NCBI GenBank assembly: GCA_963737445.1
Contig: CAVTSO010000015.1
Coordinates: 62,001-126,000 of the forward strand
Source: JAICYJ01 sp963737445
GTDB taxonomy: Bacteria > Actinomycetota > Thermoleophilia > Gaiellales > JAICJC01
DNA: 64,000 bases
Direction of reading: 5' to 3'
Position 1 is the stretch's first letter. Every line of letters begins with the position of its first letter. A program made the position numbers and the translations under genes. Positions 38,765-47,711 of this stretch are shown one piece after another. The notes under the pieces were generated by a model that was not told the DNA's origin, searched no databases, and saw only the letters and a list, made by a program, of their open reading frames with translations.

Positions 38765-39826
38765 TCAGTCGTTTTCGCCGGCGATCTTCGTGAAGATGAT
38801 CTTGCCGGAGGGCTGCTGCAGCACCGAGGTCACCTGCACCGGCAGCGTCTCGCCGATCCGCTCGCGGGCCCGCTCCACCACGACCATGGTGCCGTCGTCC
38901 AGGTAGCCGACCCCCTGGTTCGACTCCTTGCCCTCCTTGATCAGCAGGACGTCCAGGCGCTCGCCCGGCAGCACCGCCGGTTTCAGCGCGTTCGCCAGGT
39001 CGTTCACGTTCAGCACCTGCACGTCCTGGATCTGGGCCAGCCGGTTCAGGTTGAAGTCGGTAGTCAGGATCGGCATGCCCCGCTCCTTGGCCAGCTTCAG
39101 CAGCTTCGCGTCCACGTCGGACACCTGCGGGAAGTCGACGTCGGGGGTGGCCACCTGCACGTCGGTGCGCAGATCCTGCACCACCTGCAGGCCGCGGCGG
39201 CCGCGTGCCCGCTTCAGCGGATCGGCCGAGTCGGCCACCTGCTGCAGTTCCTTCAGCACGAACTCGGGCACCACCAGCTCGCCGCCCAGGAAGCCGGTTC
39301 GCACAATGTCAGCGATGCGGCCGTCGATGATGGCGCTCGTGTCCACCAGTGTCGAGACGTTGGAGCCGTTCTCGAGGTCGGGGTCGCCGTCGCCCAGCGA
39401 GTGAACGCCCACCAGGCGCAGGATGCCACGGTGCTTCTTGGCCGCTGTGAACGCGAACAGGTAGCTCAGCACCAGCACCATCGGCAACAGCACCCAGTTG
39501 CCGATGTAGGGCAGCGCGTGCACGGGCAGATACAGCAGCGCAGACACCAGCAGACCGACCAGCAGGCCGATCGCGCCAACCGTAAGCTCGCCCGCACTGC
39601 GGGCCTGCGCTGCTCGTTCGACCCTCTTGAACCCGCGCGCGAGTCCCTTCCCCGCGAGTCCGCCGACCATCCAACCGACGGCGAACGCGAGGAAGACGAT
39701 GATGCCAAACACGGTGTACGCGTAAGAAGACGAATCGAAGTGGTTTACCAGATCAAAAGTACGACCCGCGTAAACGGCACCAAGCGCGGCCAAGAGAGCG
39801 AGGACGATTCGTGAAACCAGGATCAT
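38765..39826 (-). CDS. membrane-anchored PIN-TRAM domain protein (YacL-like)
   Basis: Intact 353 residues. N-terminal four hydrophobic helices (ALLAALGAVYAGR, FGIIVFLAFAVGWMVGG, VGAIGLLVGLLVSALLY, VLLPMVLVLSYLFAFTA). Then a PIN nuclease domain (STLVDTSAIIDGRIADI, ILTTDFNLNRLAQ with acidic metal residues), and a C-terminal TRAM RNA-binding domain (NQGVGYLDDGTMVVVERARE). Bacillus YacL lies in the same carD/disA/ispD neighbourhood. Likely an RNA-processing enzyme at the membrane. Confidence 0.85.
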   Translation of the reverse strand: MILVSRIVLALLAALGAVYAGRTFDLVNHFDSSSYAYTVFGIIVFLAFAVGWMVGGLAGKGLARGFKRVERAAQARSAGELTVGAIGLLVGLLVSALLYLPVHALPYIGNWVLLPMVLVLSYLFAFTAAKKHRGILRLVGVHSLGDGDPDLENGSNVSTLVDTSAIIDGRIADIVRTGFLGGELVVPEFVLKELQQVADSADPLKRARGRRGLQVVQDLRTDVQVATPDVDFPQVSDVDAKLLKLAKERGMPILTTDFNLNRLAQIQDVQVLNVNDLANALKPAVLPGERLDVLLIKEGKESNQGVGYLDDGTMVVVERARERIGETLPVQVTSVLQQPSGKIIFTKIAGEND

Positions 39827-39914
39827 CGCCTTGCTCCCTCCTCGGGAGGCGTATATCGCCCATCTACCGGCTCAGCCGCCGCGGCCTCCGGGGACGGGCT
39901 TGGGACAGTGTGTT

Positions 39915-40409
39915 CTAGGCGCGTGCTTTTCGCGCGGCGCCGATCTCTTCCAGCACCTCCTCGAGGAACTCCCGCGCCTCCTCCTCCTCCATGCCCTTTG
40001 CGTACATGAGCTCGGAGGCCAGGATGCGCTTGGCTTTGGAGAACATCTGCTTCTCGCCGGTGGAAAGGCCCTTCTCCTGGTCGCGTTGCGCGAGGTTGCG
40101 CACGACCTCGGCCAGCTCGAAGATGTCTCCGGTCTTCATCTTGTCGCGGTTGTGCTTGAACCGGCGGTTCCAGTTCTTCGGCATCTTGGTGCCGTCACCG
40201 CCCAGCACGCCCAGCACCTCTTCGACCGTCTCCTCCCCGATCACCTTGCGGAGACCGGCCCGGTCGGCGCTGTCGGAGGGGATCATCACGGTCATATCGT
40301 TGTGAATGATCTGGATCGTCAGATATTCGCGCTCGTCACGCTCTTCCTTGCGTACGACCGTGCCCGCGCCGTGATGCGGGTACACGACCTTGTCCCCAAC
40401 CTCATACAC
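39915..40409 (-). CDS. carD: CarD family transcriptional regulator
   Basis: Intact 164 residues. N-terminal RNA-polymerase-interacting Tudor-like domain (YEVGDKVVYPHHGAGTVV, RKEERDEREYLTIQIIHND) and helical C-terminal domain with the DNA-contact Trp (GTKMPKNWNRRFKHNRDKM). In mycobacteria CarD stabilises the promoter open complex and is essential. It is read from ATG 40409; its promoter has a TATGAT box at 40470-40475. Confidence 0.9.
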   Translation of the reverse strand: MYEVGDKVVYPHHGAGTVVRKEERDEREYLTIQIIHNDMTVMIPSDSADRAGLRKVIGEETVEEVLGVLGGDGTKMPKNWNRRFKHNRDKMKTGDIFELAEVVRNLAQRDQEKGLSTGEKQMFSKAKRILASELMYAKGMEEEEAREFLEEVLEEIGAARKARA

Positions 40410-40469
40410 GTAGCGTGTGACCTCCTCGCCGGCGTCGGTCCGGCAGTTTTTGTACCCCTAGAGGGTTAG

Positions 40470-40475
40470 ATCATA
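40470..40475 (-). promoter_or_regulatory. -10 box of the carD promoter
   Basis: TATGAT on the minus strand, about 60 bases upstream of the carD start. The -35 is not convincing. A near-palindrome CCCCTAGAGGG follows at 40456-40466, within the 5' leader. Confidence 0.5.
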
Positions 40476-40584
40476 CCAGACTTGCGGCATCCGAGCGAAC
40501 CAGCCAGAGCATGCAGAACTCGTTGCAAAGCCGCCAAAACTAACTCATTACGTTCGATATAACCATTAGTCACAGATCCTCTAA

Positions 40585-40613
40585 TGGACAGAGTGAATAC
40601 GAGACGTTATGAT
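40585..40613 (+). promoter_or_regulatory. promoter of the CGNR gene (leaderless)
   Basis: TGGACA (40585-40590), exactly 17 bases, TATGAT (40608-40613), and the GTG start codon at 40620, 6 bases later. Transcription would begin at the start codon, so the mRNA has no leader or ribosome binding site. Confidence 0.65.
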
Positions 40614-40619
40614 CGATCC

Positions 40620-41123
40620 GTGCTCGCTATCGAGTTCATCGACGCCCGGCTGGGCCCGGATCTGGACGACGCCGGCGCCACCGCCCGCTGGCTGTTTCAC
40701 CGCGGCATCCGCAGCGAGCCGACCACGGCCAACCTGGCCGAGCTGGCACGGTTGCAGTCAACCGCCGACCACCTGCTGCGCACCGCTGTCACGGGCGAGG
40801 CCGCCGACGCGGGCGCGATCGACCACCTCAACGCCTGCAGCGCCGCTGCGGCCGTGGCGCCGCAGCTGAACTGGCCGGTCAACGGCCGCCCCCGGATGTG
40901 GCTGAGCACCAACGGCGACTCCGGCGCGCACGTGCTGGGGGTGATCGCCCGGTCGGTGATCGAGCTCTTGACGAGCGAGCGGGCGCCCCTGCGCGTGTGC
41001 GAGGCGCACGGCTGCCGGCGCGTGTACCTGTCGGCCAGCGCCCGCCGGCGGTGGTGCAGCGACGCGTGCGGCAATCGCGTGCGGGTGGCCAGGCACGCCG
41101 CCCGGCGGCAGCTCACAGGTTGA
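40620..41123 (+). CDS. CGNR zinc-finger protein (ABATE domain), probable stress regulator
   Basis: Intact 167 residues. N-terminal ABATE-like helical domain (FIDARLGPDLDDAGATARWL) and C-terminal CGNR zinc finger (CEAHGCRRVYL...RRWCSDACGNRVRVARHAA) with four Cys. CGNR proteins are DNA-binding regulators of uncertain targets. GTG 40620 is chosen because the promoter above makes the upstream ATG non-transcribed. The 3' end overlaps the convergent disA gene by 11 bases. Confidence 0.85.
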   Translation: MLAIEFIDARLGPDLDDAGATARWLFHRGIRSEPTTANLAELARLQSTADHLLRTAVTGEAADAGAIDHLNACSAAAAVAPQLNWPVNGRPRMWLSTNGDSGAHVLGVIARSVIELLTSERAPLRVCEAHGCRRVYLSASARRRWCSDACGNRVRVARHAARRQLTG

Positions 41124-42207
41124 GGTAGCGGTCGACCAGGTTCTGCTCCTGCAGGCGCCGAAGACCCTCCCGGATCTCACGCGCCCGCACGCTGCCGACC
41201 CCGTCGACCTCCTCCAGATCCTCGATCGAGGCCCGCACGAACGCCTCCAGGCCGTTGAAGTGCCCGACCACGTGGTCGATCACGTGGTCCGGCAGCCGCG
41301 GCACCTTCGAGAGCACCCGGTAGCCGCGCGGCGCCACCGCGTAGTCCATCGGGTTGACGGTGCGCGGGTAGCCCAACGCCGCCGCCAGCTCGTCGAACTC
41401 GAGCAGCGCCTGATCGGGCAGGCCGGCCAGATGCTCGAGCACGCGACCGGCGCCGCCGGTCGCCTCGAACACCTCGTAGTCGCGGATCAGCGCCAGCTTG
41501 TCGGCCGGCACCCACTCGGTCATCTCGTCCAGCTGGATCTTGATCAGCCGGCCCTCGACGCCCAGCTCGGCCACGTTGCGCTCGATCTCGTCCACCATGC
41601 GCGTGGTCATCTCTCCCCGCTGCAACGCCGTCAGTACGTCGTCGAGCATCACCGCGCTCTGGAACTCGAGCGCCGTCAGCCGGGTCGAAACCTGCTCCAG
41701 ACGCGCCCGGTAGGTTTCGAGCGTGGTCAGGGCCTGGTTGGTCTTGGCCAGCACTGCGGGGATCTCCTCCAGCTGGTAACGGGAGTCGCCCACGTACACG
41801 GTGACGACGTCGCGCTGCTGGCTGATCGAGACGGCGATCGCGCCGGTCTGCTTGGCCACGCGCTCGGCGGTGCGGTGCCGGGTGCCGGTCTCGGCCGACG
41901 GGATGGTCGGATCCGGCATCAGCTGGACGTTGGCGTAGACGATGCGGGTGGCGCTCGAGTTGAGGATGATTGCGCCGTCCATCTTGGCCAGCTCGTACAG
42001 CAGGTAGGGCGAGAAGGCCTGATCCAGCCGGATGCCGCCCGAGAACAGGAACGACAGCTCGGCCGGCTCGCCGATCACGATCAGGGCGCCCTCGCTGCCG
42101 CGCAGGATGTCGTTGATGCCCTGGCGCATGGTCGTGCCCGGCGAGACGCGGCGCAGGGCATCCATCAGCTTCGGATCCTGCCGCGGGTCGGACACCATCT
42201 CGCTCAC
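41113..42207 (-). CDS. disA: DNA-integrity scanning protein DisA, diadenylate cyclase
   Basis: Intact 364 residues. DAC domain with KMDGAIILN (DGA motif) and TRHRTAERVA (RHR motif), a linker, and a C-terminal HhH DNA-binding domain (EDLEEVDGVGSVRAREIREG). It makes cyclic di-AMP and senses branched DNA. The gene starts at ATG 42207 and overlaps the radA stop by 4 bases, the usual radA-disA coupling. Confidence 0.95.
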   Translation of the reverse strand: MSEMVSDPRQDPKLMDALRRVSPGTTMRQGINDILRGSEGALIVIGEPAELSFLFSGGIRLDQAFSPYLLYELAKMDGAIILNSSATRIVYANVQLMPDPTIPSAETGTRHRTAERVAKQTGAIAVSISQQRDVVTVYVGDSRYQLEEIPAVLAKTNQALTTLETYRARLEQVSTRLTALEFQSAVMLDDVLTALQRGEMTTRMVDEIERNVAELGVEGRLIKIQLDEMTEWVPADKLALIRDYEVFEATGGAGRVLEHLAGLPDQALLEFDELAAALGYPRTVNPMDYAVAPRGYRVLSKVPRLPDHVIDHVVGHFNGLEAFVRASIEDLEEVDGVGSVRAREIREGLRRLQEQNLVDRYLNL

Positions 42208-43547
42208 GCGAATGCCTCCTCGATCGCCTGCTGCAACGTGGCCGCGGTGCGCACGGTCACGCCCGCCACGGACACCGTACCAGCCGGGGCCAGCGCCTCG
42301 GTGGATCCCAGCTTGGCGGCCTCGGACAGGCGCCGCTGGCTCTGCCCCACCGCCCGCACGGCGCCGGTCAGCGCCAGCTCGCCGAAGCAGGCCAGCCCGG
42401 CCCTGGCAGCCACCCCCCGGTGCGCCGACACGACCGCGATCGCGACCGCCAGGTCGGCGGCCGGCTCGTCGATGCGCACCCCGCCGGCAACGTTTACGAA
42501 GATGTCACTCGAGCCCAGCGCCACCCCGGCGTGGCGGCCCAGCACGGCCACGATCATGGACAGCCGGTTGCGGTCGATGCCGGTGGTGGCGCGCCGCGGC
42601 ATGGCCAGGTCGCTGGGTGCTACCAGCGCCTGCAGCTCGAGCAGGATCGGCCGGCTGCCCTCGATCGCGGGCAGCAGCACGGAGCCGGGCCCGGCGGGGC
42701 CGCCGGACGCGAACGCGGCGGAGGGATCGGCCACGGCCACCAGGCCGCGGTCGGTCATCTCGAAGATGCCGATCTCGTTGGTCGAGCCGAAGCGGTTCTT
42801 GACCGCCCGCAGCACCCGCAGGAACCGGTAGCGGTCGCCCTCCATCTGCAGCACTGCGTCCACCAGGTGCTCGAGCACGCGCGGCCCGGCCACCGTGCCC
42901 TCCTTGGTGACGTGGCCGACCAGCACGATCGTGACGCCGTGGCCCTTGGCGATGCGCAGCAGGCGGTCGGCCGCCTCGCGCACCTGAGCGACGCTACCCG
43001 GCGATGACGCGAGATCTGCTGACGCCAGCGTCTGCACGGAGTCGATCACGCAGATCTCGGGGCGCAGCTCGACGATCGCCTCGCAGACCGTCTCCAGCTC
43101 GGTCTCGGCCAGGATCGAGATGTGGTCGACGCCGCCGATCCGCTCTGCCCGCATCCGCACCTGCGCGGGCGACTCCTCGCCCGACACGAGCAGCGTCGAG
43201 CGGCCGGCGGCGCCCATCGCCGCCAGCGCCTGCAACAGCAGCGAGCTCTTGCCGACGCCCGGTTCGCCACCGACCAGCACCAGCGACCCCGACACCAGGC
43301 CGCCGCCCAGCACGCGGTCGAACTCGTCGGAGCCGGTCGAGATGCGCCGCGCAGCGTCCGGCTCGACATCGGCCAGCGGCTGCGGGACGGCGCGCGGCCG
43401 GGAAGGCCGGACACCAACCTTGGGGGCGCGTTCCCGCACCTCCTCGATCAGCGTGTTCCACTCGCCGCAGGCGGTGCAGCGGCCGAGCCAGCGCGGGCTT
43501 TCGAAGCCGCAGGCGGAGCAGGCGAAGGCGGTGAAGGTGCGTGACAT
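42204..43547 (-). CDS. radA: DNA repair protein RadA
   Basis: Intact 447 residues. Zinc finger (CSACGFESPRWLGRCTACGE W), Walker A GGEPGVGKSSLLLQALAAM, the RadA KNRFG motif (RAVKNRFGSTNEIGIFEM), and a C-terminal Lon-like domain (PSDLAMPRRATTGIDRNRL). It processes branched recombination intermediates and is linked to c-di-AMP control of DisA. Start ATG 43547 is chosen because RadA begins just before the zinc finger; a longer reading frame upstream is an artefact. Confidence 0.93.
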   Translation of the reverse strand: MSRTFTAFACSACGFESPRWLGRCTACGEWNTLIEEVRERAPKVGVRPSRPRAVPQPLADVEPDAARRISTGSDEFDRVLGGGLVSGSLVLVGGEPGVGKSSLLLQALAAMGAAGRSTLLVSGEESPAQVRMRAERIGGVDHISILAETELETVCEAIVELRPEICVIDSVQTLASADLASSPGSVAQVREAADRLLRIAKGHGVTIVLVGHVTKEGTVAGPRVLEHLVDAVLQMEGDRYRFLRVLRAVKNRFGSTNEIGIFEMTDRGLVAVADPSAAFASGGPAGPGSVLLPAIEGSRPILLELQALVAPSDLAMPRRATTGIDRNRLSMIVAVLGRHAGVALGSSDIFVNVAGGVRIDEPAADLAVAIAVVSAHRGVAARAGLACFGELALTGAVRAVGQSQRRLSEAAKLGSTEALAPAGTVSVAGVTVRTAATLQQAIEEAFA

Positions 43548-43585
43548 GGGCCCACCATCATGGCAGCGGGTGCGGATGGCGCTGG

Positions 43586-46500
43586 TCACTCCGTGGAGAC
43601 GTCCTGGTCGCCCTGCAGCCCCTCCGGCACGACCGCGCGAAAGCACCAGCGGGCGTCGCGGGCCAGCCGCGCGACGTGCTGCGCCGCCTGCGGCTGGCCG
43701 GACATCGCGAGCTCCCGCTCGTAGGCGCCCAGCAGCTCGGCCAGGTCGTGCTCGCCGCCCGCATCCAGCGGCCGCAGCGCGACGCGCGCTGCCCGGGCGA
43801 ACCGGCTCCGGATGGCGGCCTCGTCCAGCCCCAGCTCCGGCTCGTGACGCAGGTAGACCACGCCGCCGGTCATCCCGGCGAAGGCCCACGGCCCGACATC
43901 GCCCAGCACCACCGCACGCCCGGCCGTCATGTACTCGAACGCGAAGCCCTTGACCTGCGCAGCCGCCGCAGAGACGCGTGGCCGCACGGGCCATGCCGGC
44001 TCACCCCCGATCAGCATGTCCGCACCCGACAGCCGGATGCCCGCGCGCGCGTCGGCCTCGCCCTGAACCATCAGCAGGCCCCGCTGGGCACCGTAGCCGA
44101 AGCCCTTGCCGACGGAGCCGCCGCGCATCGTGCCGGCGGCGTCCGGCGCCTTCAGCACGACCACGTGAGCGCCGCAGGCGCCCTTGGCGACGCCGTCCTG
44201 GCCGCCGCCTCGCACCCGCACCGGCAGCCCGTCGGCCGCAAACGCGGCCAGCCCCGACCCCGCGACTGCGCCGGCGATCGCCTCCAGCTCGGCGGCGCAG
44301 GGCTCGAACTCCGGCTCCGCGAGTGCCGCCACCAGCGGCCGCTCTCCCGCCGATGCCGCCGCCGGCACCGGCGCCGCCATGACGAGTACCGAGCCCAGCC
44401 GTGTCGCCAGCTCCTGAGTCATCAGCGGCCGCCTGCGACCAGGGCTGCGCGGCTCGGCCGTGGCCGCGGGCTGCAGCATCGCAGCCAGGTCGATCAGGTC
44501 GAGGCCGCGAGCCTGTACCAGCAGGTCGCTGCGACCGACCAGCTCCTGGGCGGAGTGCGAGCCCATCGCGGACACGAGCCGCCGCAGCTCGGCGGCCGTC
44601 TCGTCGAAGAAGCGCCACAGCCTGGTCGCGCCGTCGCCGGGATCGACCGGCAGGAACCGCTTGAGGCCGCGCGCCGCCGCCTCCCGCTCGTCCTCGATCT
44701 GGGTGGCGATGCCGACGTGGCACGTGTCCGACTGGCAACCACGGCAGATCGTGCAGCCCAGGGCCACCATCGACACGGTGCCGAACCCGACCCGGTTTGC
44801 GCCCAGCAGCATCAGCTTCAGCACGTCGCCGGCGGTGCGCATGCCGCCGTCGGCCCACAGCTCCACCGATCCGCGCAGGCCAGCCTCGGAGAGCGCGCCG
44901 TGGGCCAGGGTCAGGCCCAGGTCGGAGGGCAGGCCGGCGTGGCGCAAGGCGTGGCGGCGGGCCGCGCCGGTGCCGCCGTCATAGCCCGAGAGCGTGATCA
45001 CGTCGGCGCCGGCCTTGGCGATGCCGACCGCGATCGTGCCGATCCCGCTCACGACCGGCACCTTCACCCCCACCCGCGCGCCCGGGTTGGCGGCGCGCAG
45101 CTCCGCGATGATCTGGGCCAGGTCCTCGATCGAGTAGAGGTCGTGGTTGTTGGCGGGCGAGATCAGGTCGACGCCGGGTGCGGCCGACCGCGCCGCCGCC
45201 ACCTTCGGGGTGACCTTGGTGCCGGGCAGGTGGCCGCCCTCGCCCGGCTTCGCGCCCTGCCCGATCTTGATCTCGATCATGCCGCAGGAGCCGAGCATCC
45301 GCGCGTTCACGCCGAAGCGCCCGCTCGCCACCTGCTGGGCGCGGTTGCGCGGGCTCGACCCGATCAGCTCCGGCAGCTCACCGCCCTCGCCGTTCATGGC
45401 GATGATGTCGAGACGCGCGGCCGCGGCCAGGTAGGAGCGAAACGCAGCCTCGCCCTGCGAGCCGAACGACATGGCGCTGATCACGAACGGCAGCGCATGG
45501 TCGCCGACCGACAGGTCGGCCGGCTCGCCCGCCGGCACCGGCGCCGGCGTCGCGTCCAGCAGATGCCGCAGCGCGACCGGGTGCTCGCGCTCGACCGCGG
45601 CCGCCTGAGCGGCGAACTCGTCGTAGCCGCCGCGGCCGTCGGCGACGGCGCCGGCGGCCTTCCACAGCTTGGGCGCCATCCGGAATACCTGGCGAGGCCG
45701 GTCGGCCGCGACCGCGACCGGCCGGCGGCGCCCCGGCAGCAATGCCGGGCAGGGGAACTCGCGGGCGGCCTCGGGGTGCAGCCCGACCGACGCGAAGGCC
45801 GGCCCGTAGCCGGCCAGCTCGTGCGTGCCCATCGTCGAGAGCACCTTCTCGATGCCCTTCTCGAGCGCGGCGCGAAGGCGGGCGCAGCGCCCGCGACCGG
45901 CCAGCGCCCACATCGCGTAGGGCTCCACGGCCACCGCTCCGGTGCCGAGCGCCAGCACCACGTCGTGCAGGTTGCGCAGGCCGCCCGCCGCCAGCGCCAG
46001 CGACGCGTCGCGGTCGAGCCCGCGCTCGCGCAGCCGCCGCATCGCCATCGCCAGCGACAGGTGGGGGTCGACCTCGGCGGCCAGCCGGTCGTCCAGCAGC
46101 ACGAGTTCGGCGCCGCCCGACACGGCGCGCTCGGCGTCGCCGGCAACATCCTGCGTGAGGCCGATCCGCGTCCAAGGCAGCCCCTCGTGCGAGCCCAGCA
46201 GCGGCGAGCCGAGCTGCCACATGCCGGCCGGCCGTCCGGGCTGCGGGCGTCGTCCGGCAAGGACGCACAGCGAGAACTGCTCGCGCTCGCGGTCACGGTC
46301 GATGGCCGGGTTGGTGACGACGGCCACCTCCTGCTTGAAGTGGTCGGACACGGACGGCGTCTCGTCAAGCGCGGCCAGCGGGCCGTCGTACCCGAGCGAC
46401 CCGATCGGCTCCTCGCCGCTGTCGGCCATCGCCTCCAGCATCGCCAGGTCGTCGCGTGTGAACCCGTGCGCGGCCGGGTCGACCCGATCCTCCACGCGCA

Positions 46501-47650
46501 GCGGGACCCGCGGCCGCGTGAACCGGGACGCCAGCGCCACGCCGGCCAGGGGGCTCGATCGGGAGGGGGACCGGAAGCCCCGCGGCCGGCGCAGATCGAT
46601 CAGCACCCGCTGGCCGGCGGCCACGGGCACGGGGTCGTCGTCGAGCTCGCCGATGTCAAGGACGCCGGGCTCGGACGAGAGCCACAGCTCGCCGGGCGTC
46701 CGCAGCTGCCACAGCGGTCGCAACCCGAGCCTGTCGACGGCGCCCACCACCAGCTCCCCGCTGCGGCCGATCAGCGCGGCCGGGCCCTGCGCCAGCGGCC
46801 CGCATACCGCGCGGTGGTAGCGGTCGAGCGGGCCGCGCGGCCGCACCGGTGGCAGCAGCGTCGCCAGCACCTCGTCGAGCGCCAGCCCGCGGTCGAGCAG
46901 CACGCCCACCAGCAGGTCCAGGTCCTGGGTGTCGCTCGCCCCGCGTAGCGGCTGCGCCCCCAGGCCCGGTAGCTCCAGCCGCAGCCGCCGGATGGTGTTG
47001 ATCTCGCCGTTGTGGGCGAGGCGCCCGAACGGCTGCACGCGCTCGAAGGCGGGCAGCGTGTTGGTCGAGTAGCGGCTGTGGGCGATCGCGACGCGGGTCG
47101 CGAACAGCGGATGCTCGAGGTCGGCGGCGAACGGCAGCAGCCGCGAGGGGTCGCCGAGCACCTTGTAGACGCACGACGAGCGCGACAGGGAGGCAACGTG
47201 CACGCCCGCCCGCTCCAGCGCCATCCAGTGCCGCAGAAGCGACATGCCCTCCGGCACTCGCAGCGCCGCCTGCCACAGCGGCGGCGTGCCGTCGCGGCCT
47301 CCCGGCCCGAGGGCGGCGCGATCGACGTCCTGTTCGACCAGGGCCACCAGGTCGACGCCAAGGGCCCGCAGCGCCGGCTCCGGATCGTCGGCGGCCAGAT
47401 GCGCGACGGCGAACCCGGGCGAGAAGGGCAGGTGCGAGCGCAGGCGATCGGCCCACAGCCGCCGCGGGATGTCGACCTGCACCCCGCAGCCGTCGCCCTC
47501 GTCGCCAACGCTGCCCGCGCGATGGGCCATCGCCTCCAGCGCCCGCACCGCGTGGCGCAGCGGCCAGGCGGAGGCGCGCCCGTCGCGCGCCACCACGGCG
47601 GCCAGCGCGCAGGCGTCGTGTTCCGGCTGATCCCTGCGGTCCGTCTTCAA
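43586..47650 (-). CDS. gltB: glutamate synthase large subunit GltB
   Basis: Intact 1354 residues. N-terminal glutamine amidotransferase whose nucleophile is Cys14 in EHDACALAAVVARDG, so a 13-residue leader must be removed. Middle: FMN/2-oxoglutarate domain with AMSFGSQGEAAFRSYLAA, GEGGEL, GQGAKPGEGGHLPGTKVTP and SGYDGGTGAA. Fe-S Cys: CTICRGCQSDTCHVGIATQ. C-terminal GxGxG-type beta-helix (AGGEHDLAELLGAYE end). Transfers the amide of glutamine to 2-oxoglutarate. No gltD small subunit lies in this window. TTG start at 47650 with a TATGAT box 11 bases before it. Confidence 0.9.
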   Translation of the reverse strand: MKTDRRDQPEHDACALAAVVARDGRASAWPLRHAVRALEAMAHRAGSVGDEGDGCGVQVDIPRRLWADRLRSHLPFSPGFAVAHLAADDPEPALRALGVDLVALVEQDVDRAALGPGGRDGTPPLWQAALRVPEGMSLLRHWMALERAGVHVASLSRSSCVYKVLGDPSRLLPFAADLEHPLFATRVAIAHSRYSTNTLPAFERVQPFGRLAHNGEINTIRRLRLELPGLGAQPLRGASDTQDLDLLVGVLLDRGLALDEVLATLLPPVRPRGPLDRYHRAVCGPLAQGPAALIGRSGELVVGAVDRLGLRPLWQLRTPGELWLSSEPGVLDIGELDDDPVPVAAGQRVLIDLRRPRGFRSPSRSSPLAGVALASRFTRPRVPLRVEDRVDPAAHGFTRDDLAMLEAMADSGEEPIGSLGYDGPLAALDETPSVSDHFKQEVAVVTNPAIDRDREREQFSLCVLAGRRPQPGRPAGMWQLGSPLLGSHEGLPWTRIGLTQDVAGDAERAVSGGAELVLLDDRLAAEVDPHLSLAMAMRRLRERGLDRDASLALAAGGLRNLHDVVLALGTGAVAVEPYAMWALAGRGRCARLRAALEKGIEKVLSTMGTHELAGYGPAFASVGLHPEAAREFPCPALLPGRRRPVAVAADRPRQVFRMAPKLWKAAGAVADGRGGYDEFAAQAAAVEREHPVALRHLLDATPAPVPAGEPADLSVGDHALPFVISAMSFGSQGEAAFRSYLAAAARLDIIAMNGEGGELPELIGSSPRNRAQQVASGRFGVNARMLGSCGMIEIKIGQGAKPGEGGHLPGTKVTPKVAAARSAAPGVDLISPANNHDLYSIEDLAQIIAELRAANPGARVGVKVPVVSGIGTIAVGIAKAGADVITLSGYDGGTGAARRHALRHAGLPSDLGLTLAHGALSEAGLRGSVELWADGGMRTAGDVLKLMLLGANRVGFGTVSMVALGCTICRGCQSDTCHVGIATQIEDEREAAARGLKRFLPVDPGDGATRLWRFFDETAAELRRLVSAMGSHSAQELVGRSDLLVQARGLDLIDLAAMLQPAATAEPRSPGRRRPLMTQELATRLGSVLVMAAPVPAAASAGERPLVAALAEPEFEPCAAELEAIAGAVAGSGLAAFAADGLPVRVRGGGQDGVAKGACGAHVVVLKAPDAAGTMRGGSVGKGFGYGAQRGLLMVQGEADARAGIRLSGADMLIGGEPAWPVRPRVSAAAAQVKGFAFEYMTAGRAVVLGDVGPWAFAGMTGGVVYLRHEPELGLDEAAIRSRFARAARVALRPLDAGGEHDLAELLGAYERELAMSGQPQAAQHVARLARDARWCFRAVVPEGLQGDQDVSTE

Positions 47651-47711
47651 GACCGTAGTGAATCATATGAATCGAACTACTGCAACTTGTGAACCATTTG
47701 TTACGGAGCGG

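Noticed and set aside
43541..46948. 1135-codon open frame on the plus strand opposite gltB
   Set aside because: It is the complement of a gene with a complete, motif-perfect product. High GC codon bias keeps the opposite frame open. Composition is His/Arg/Gln-rich with no domain.
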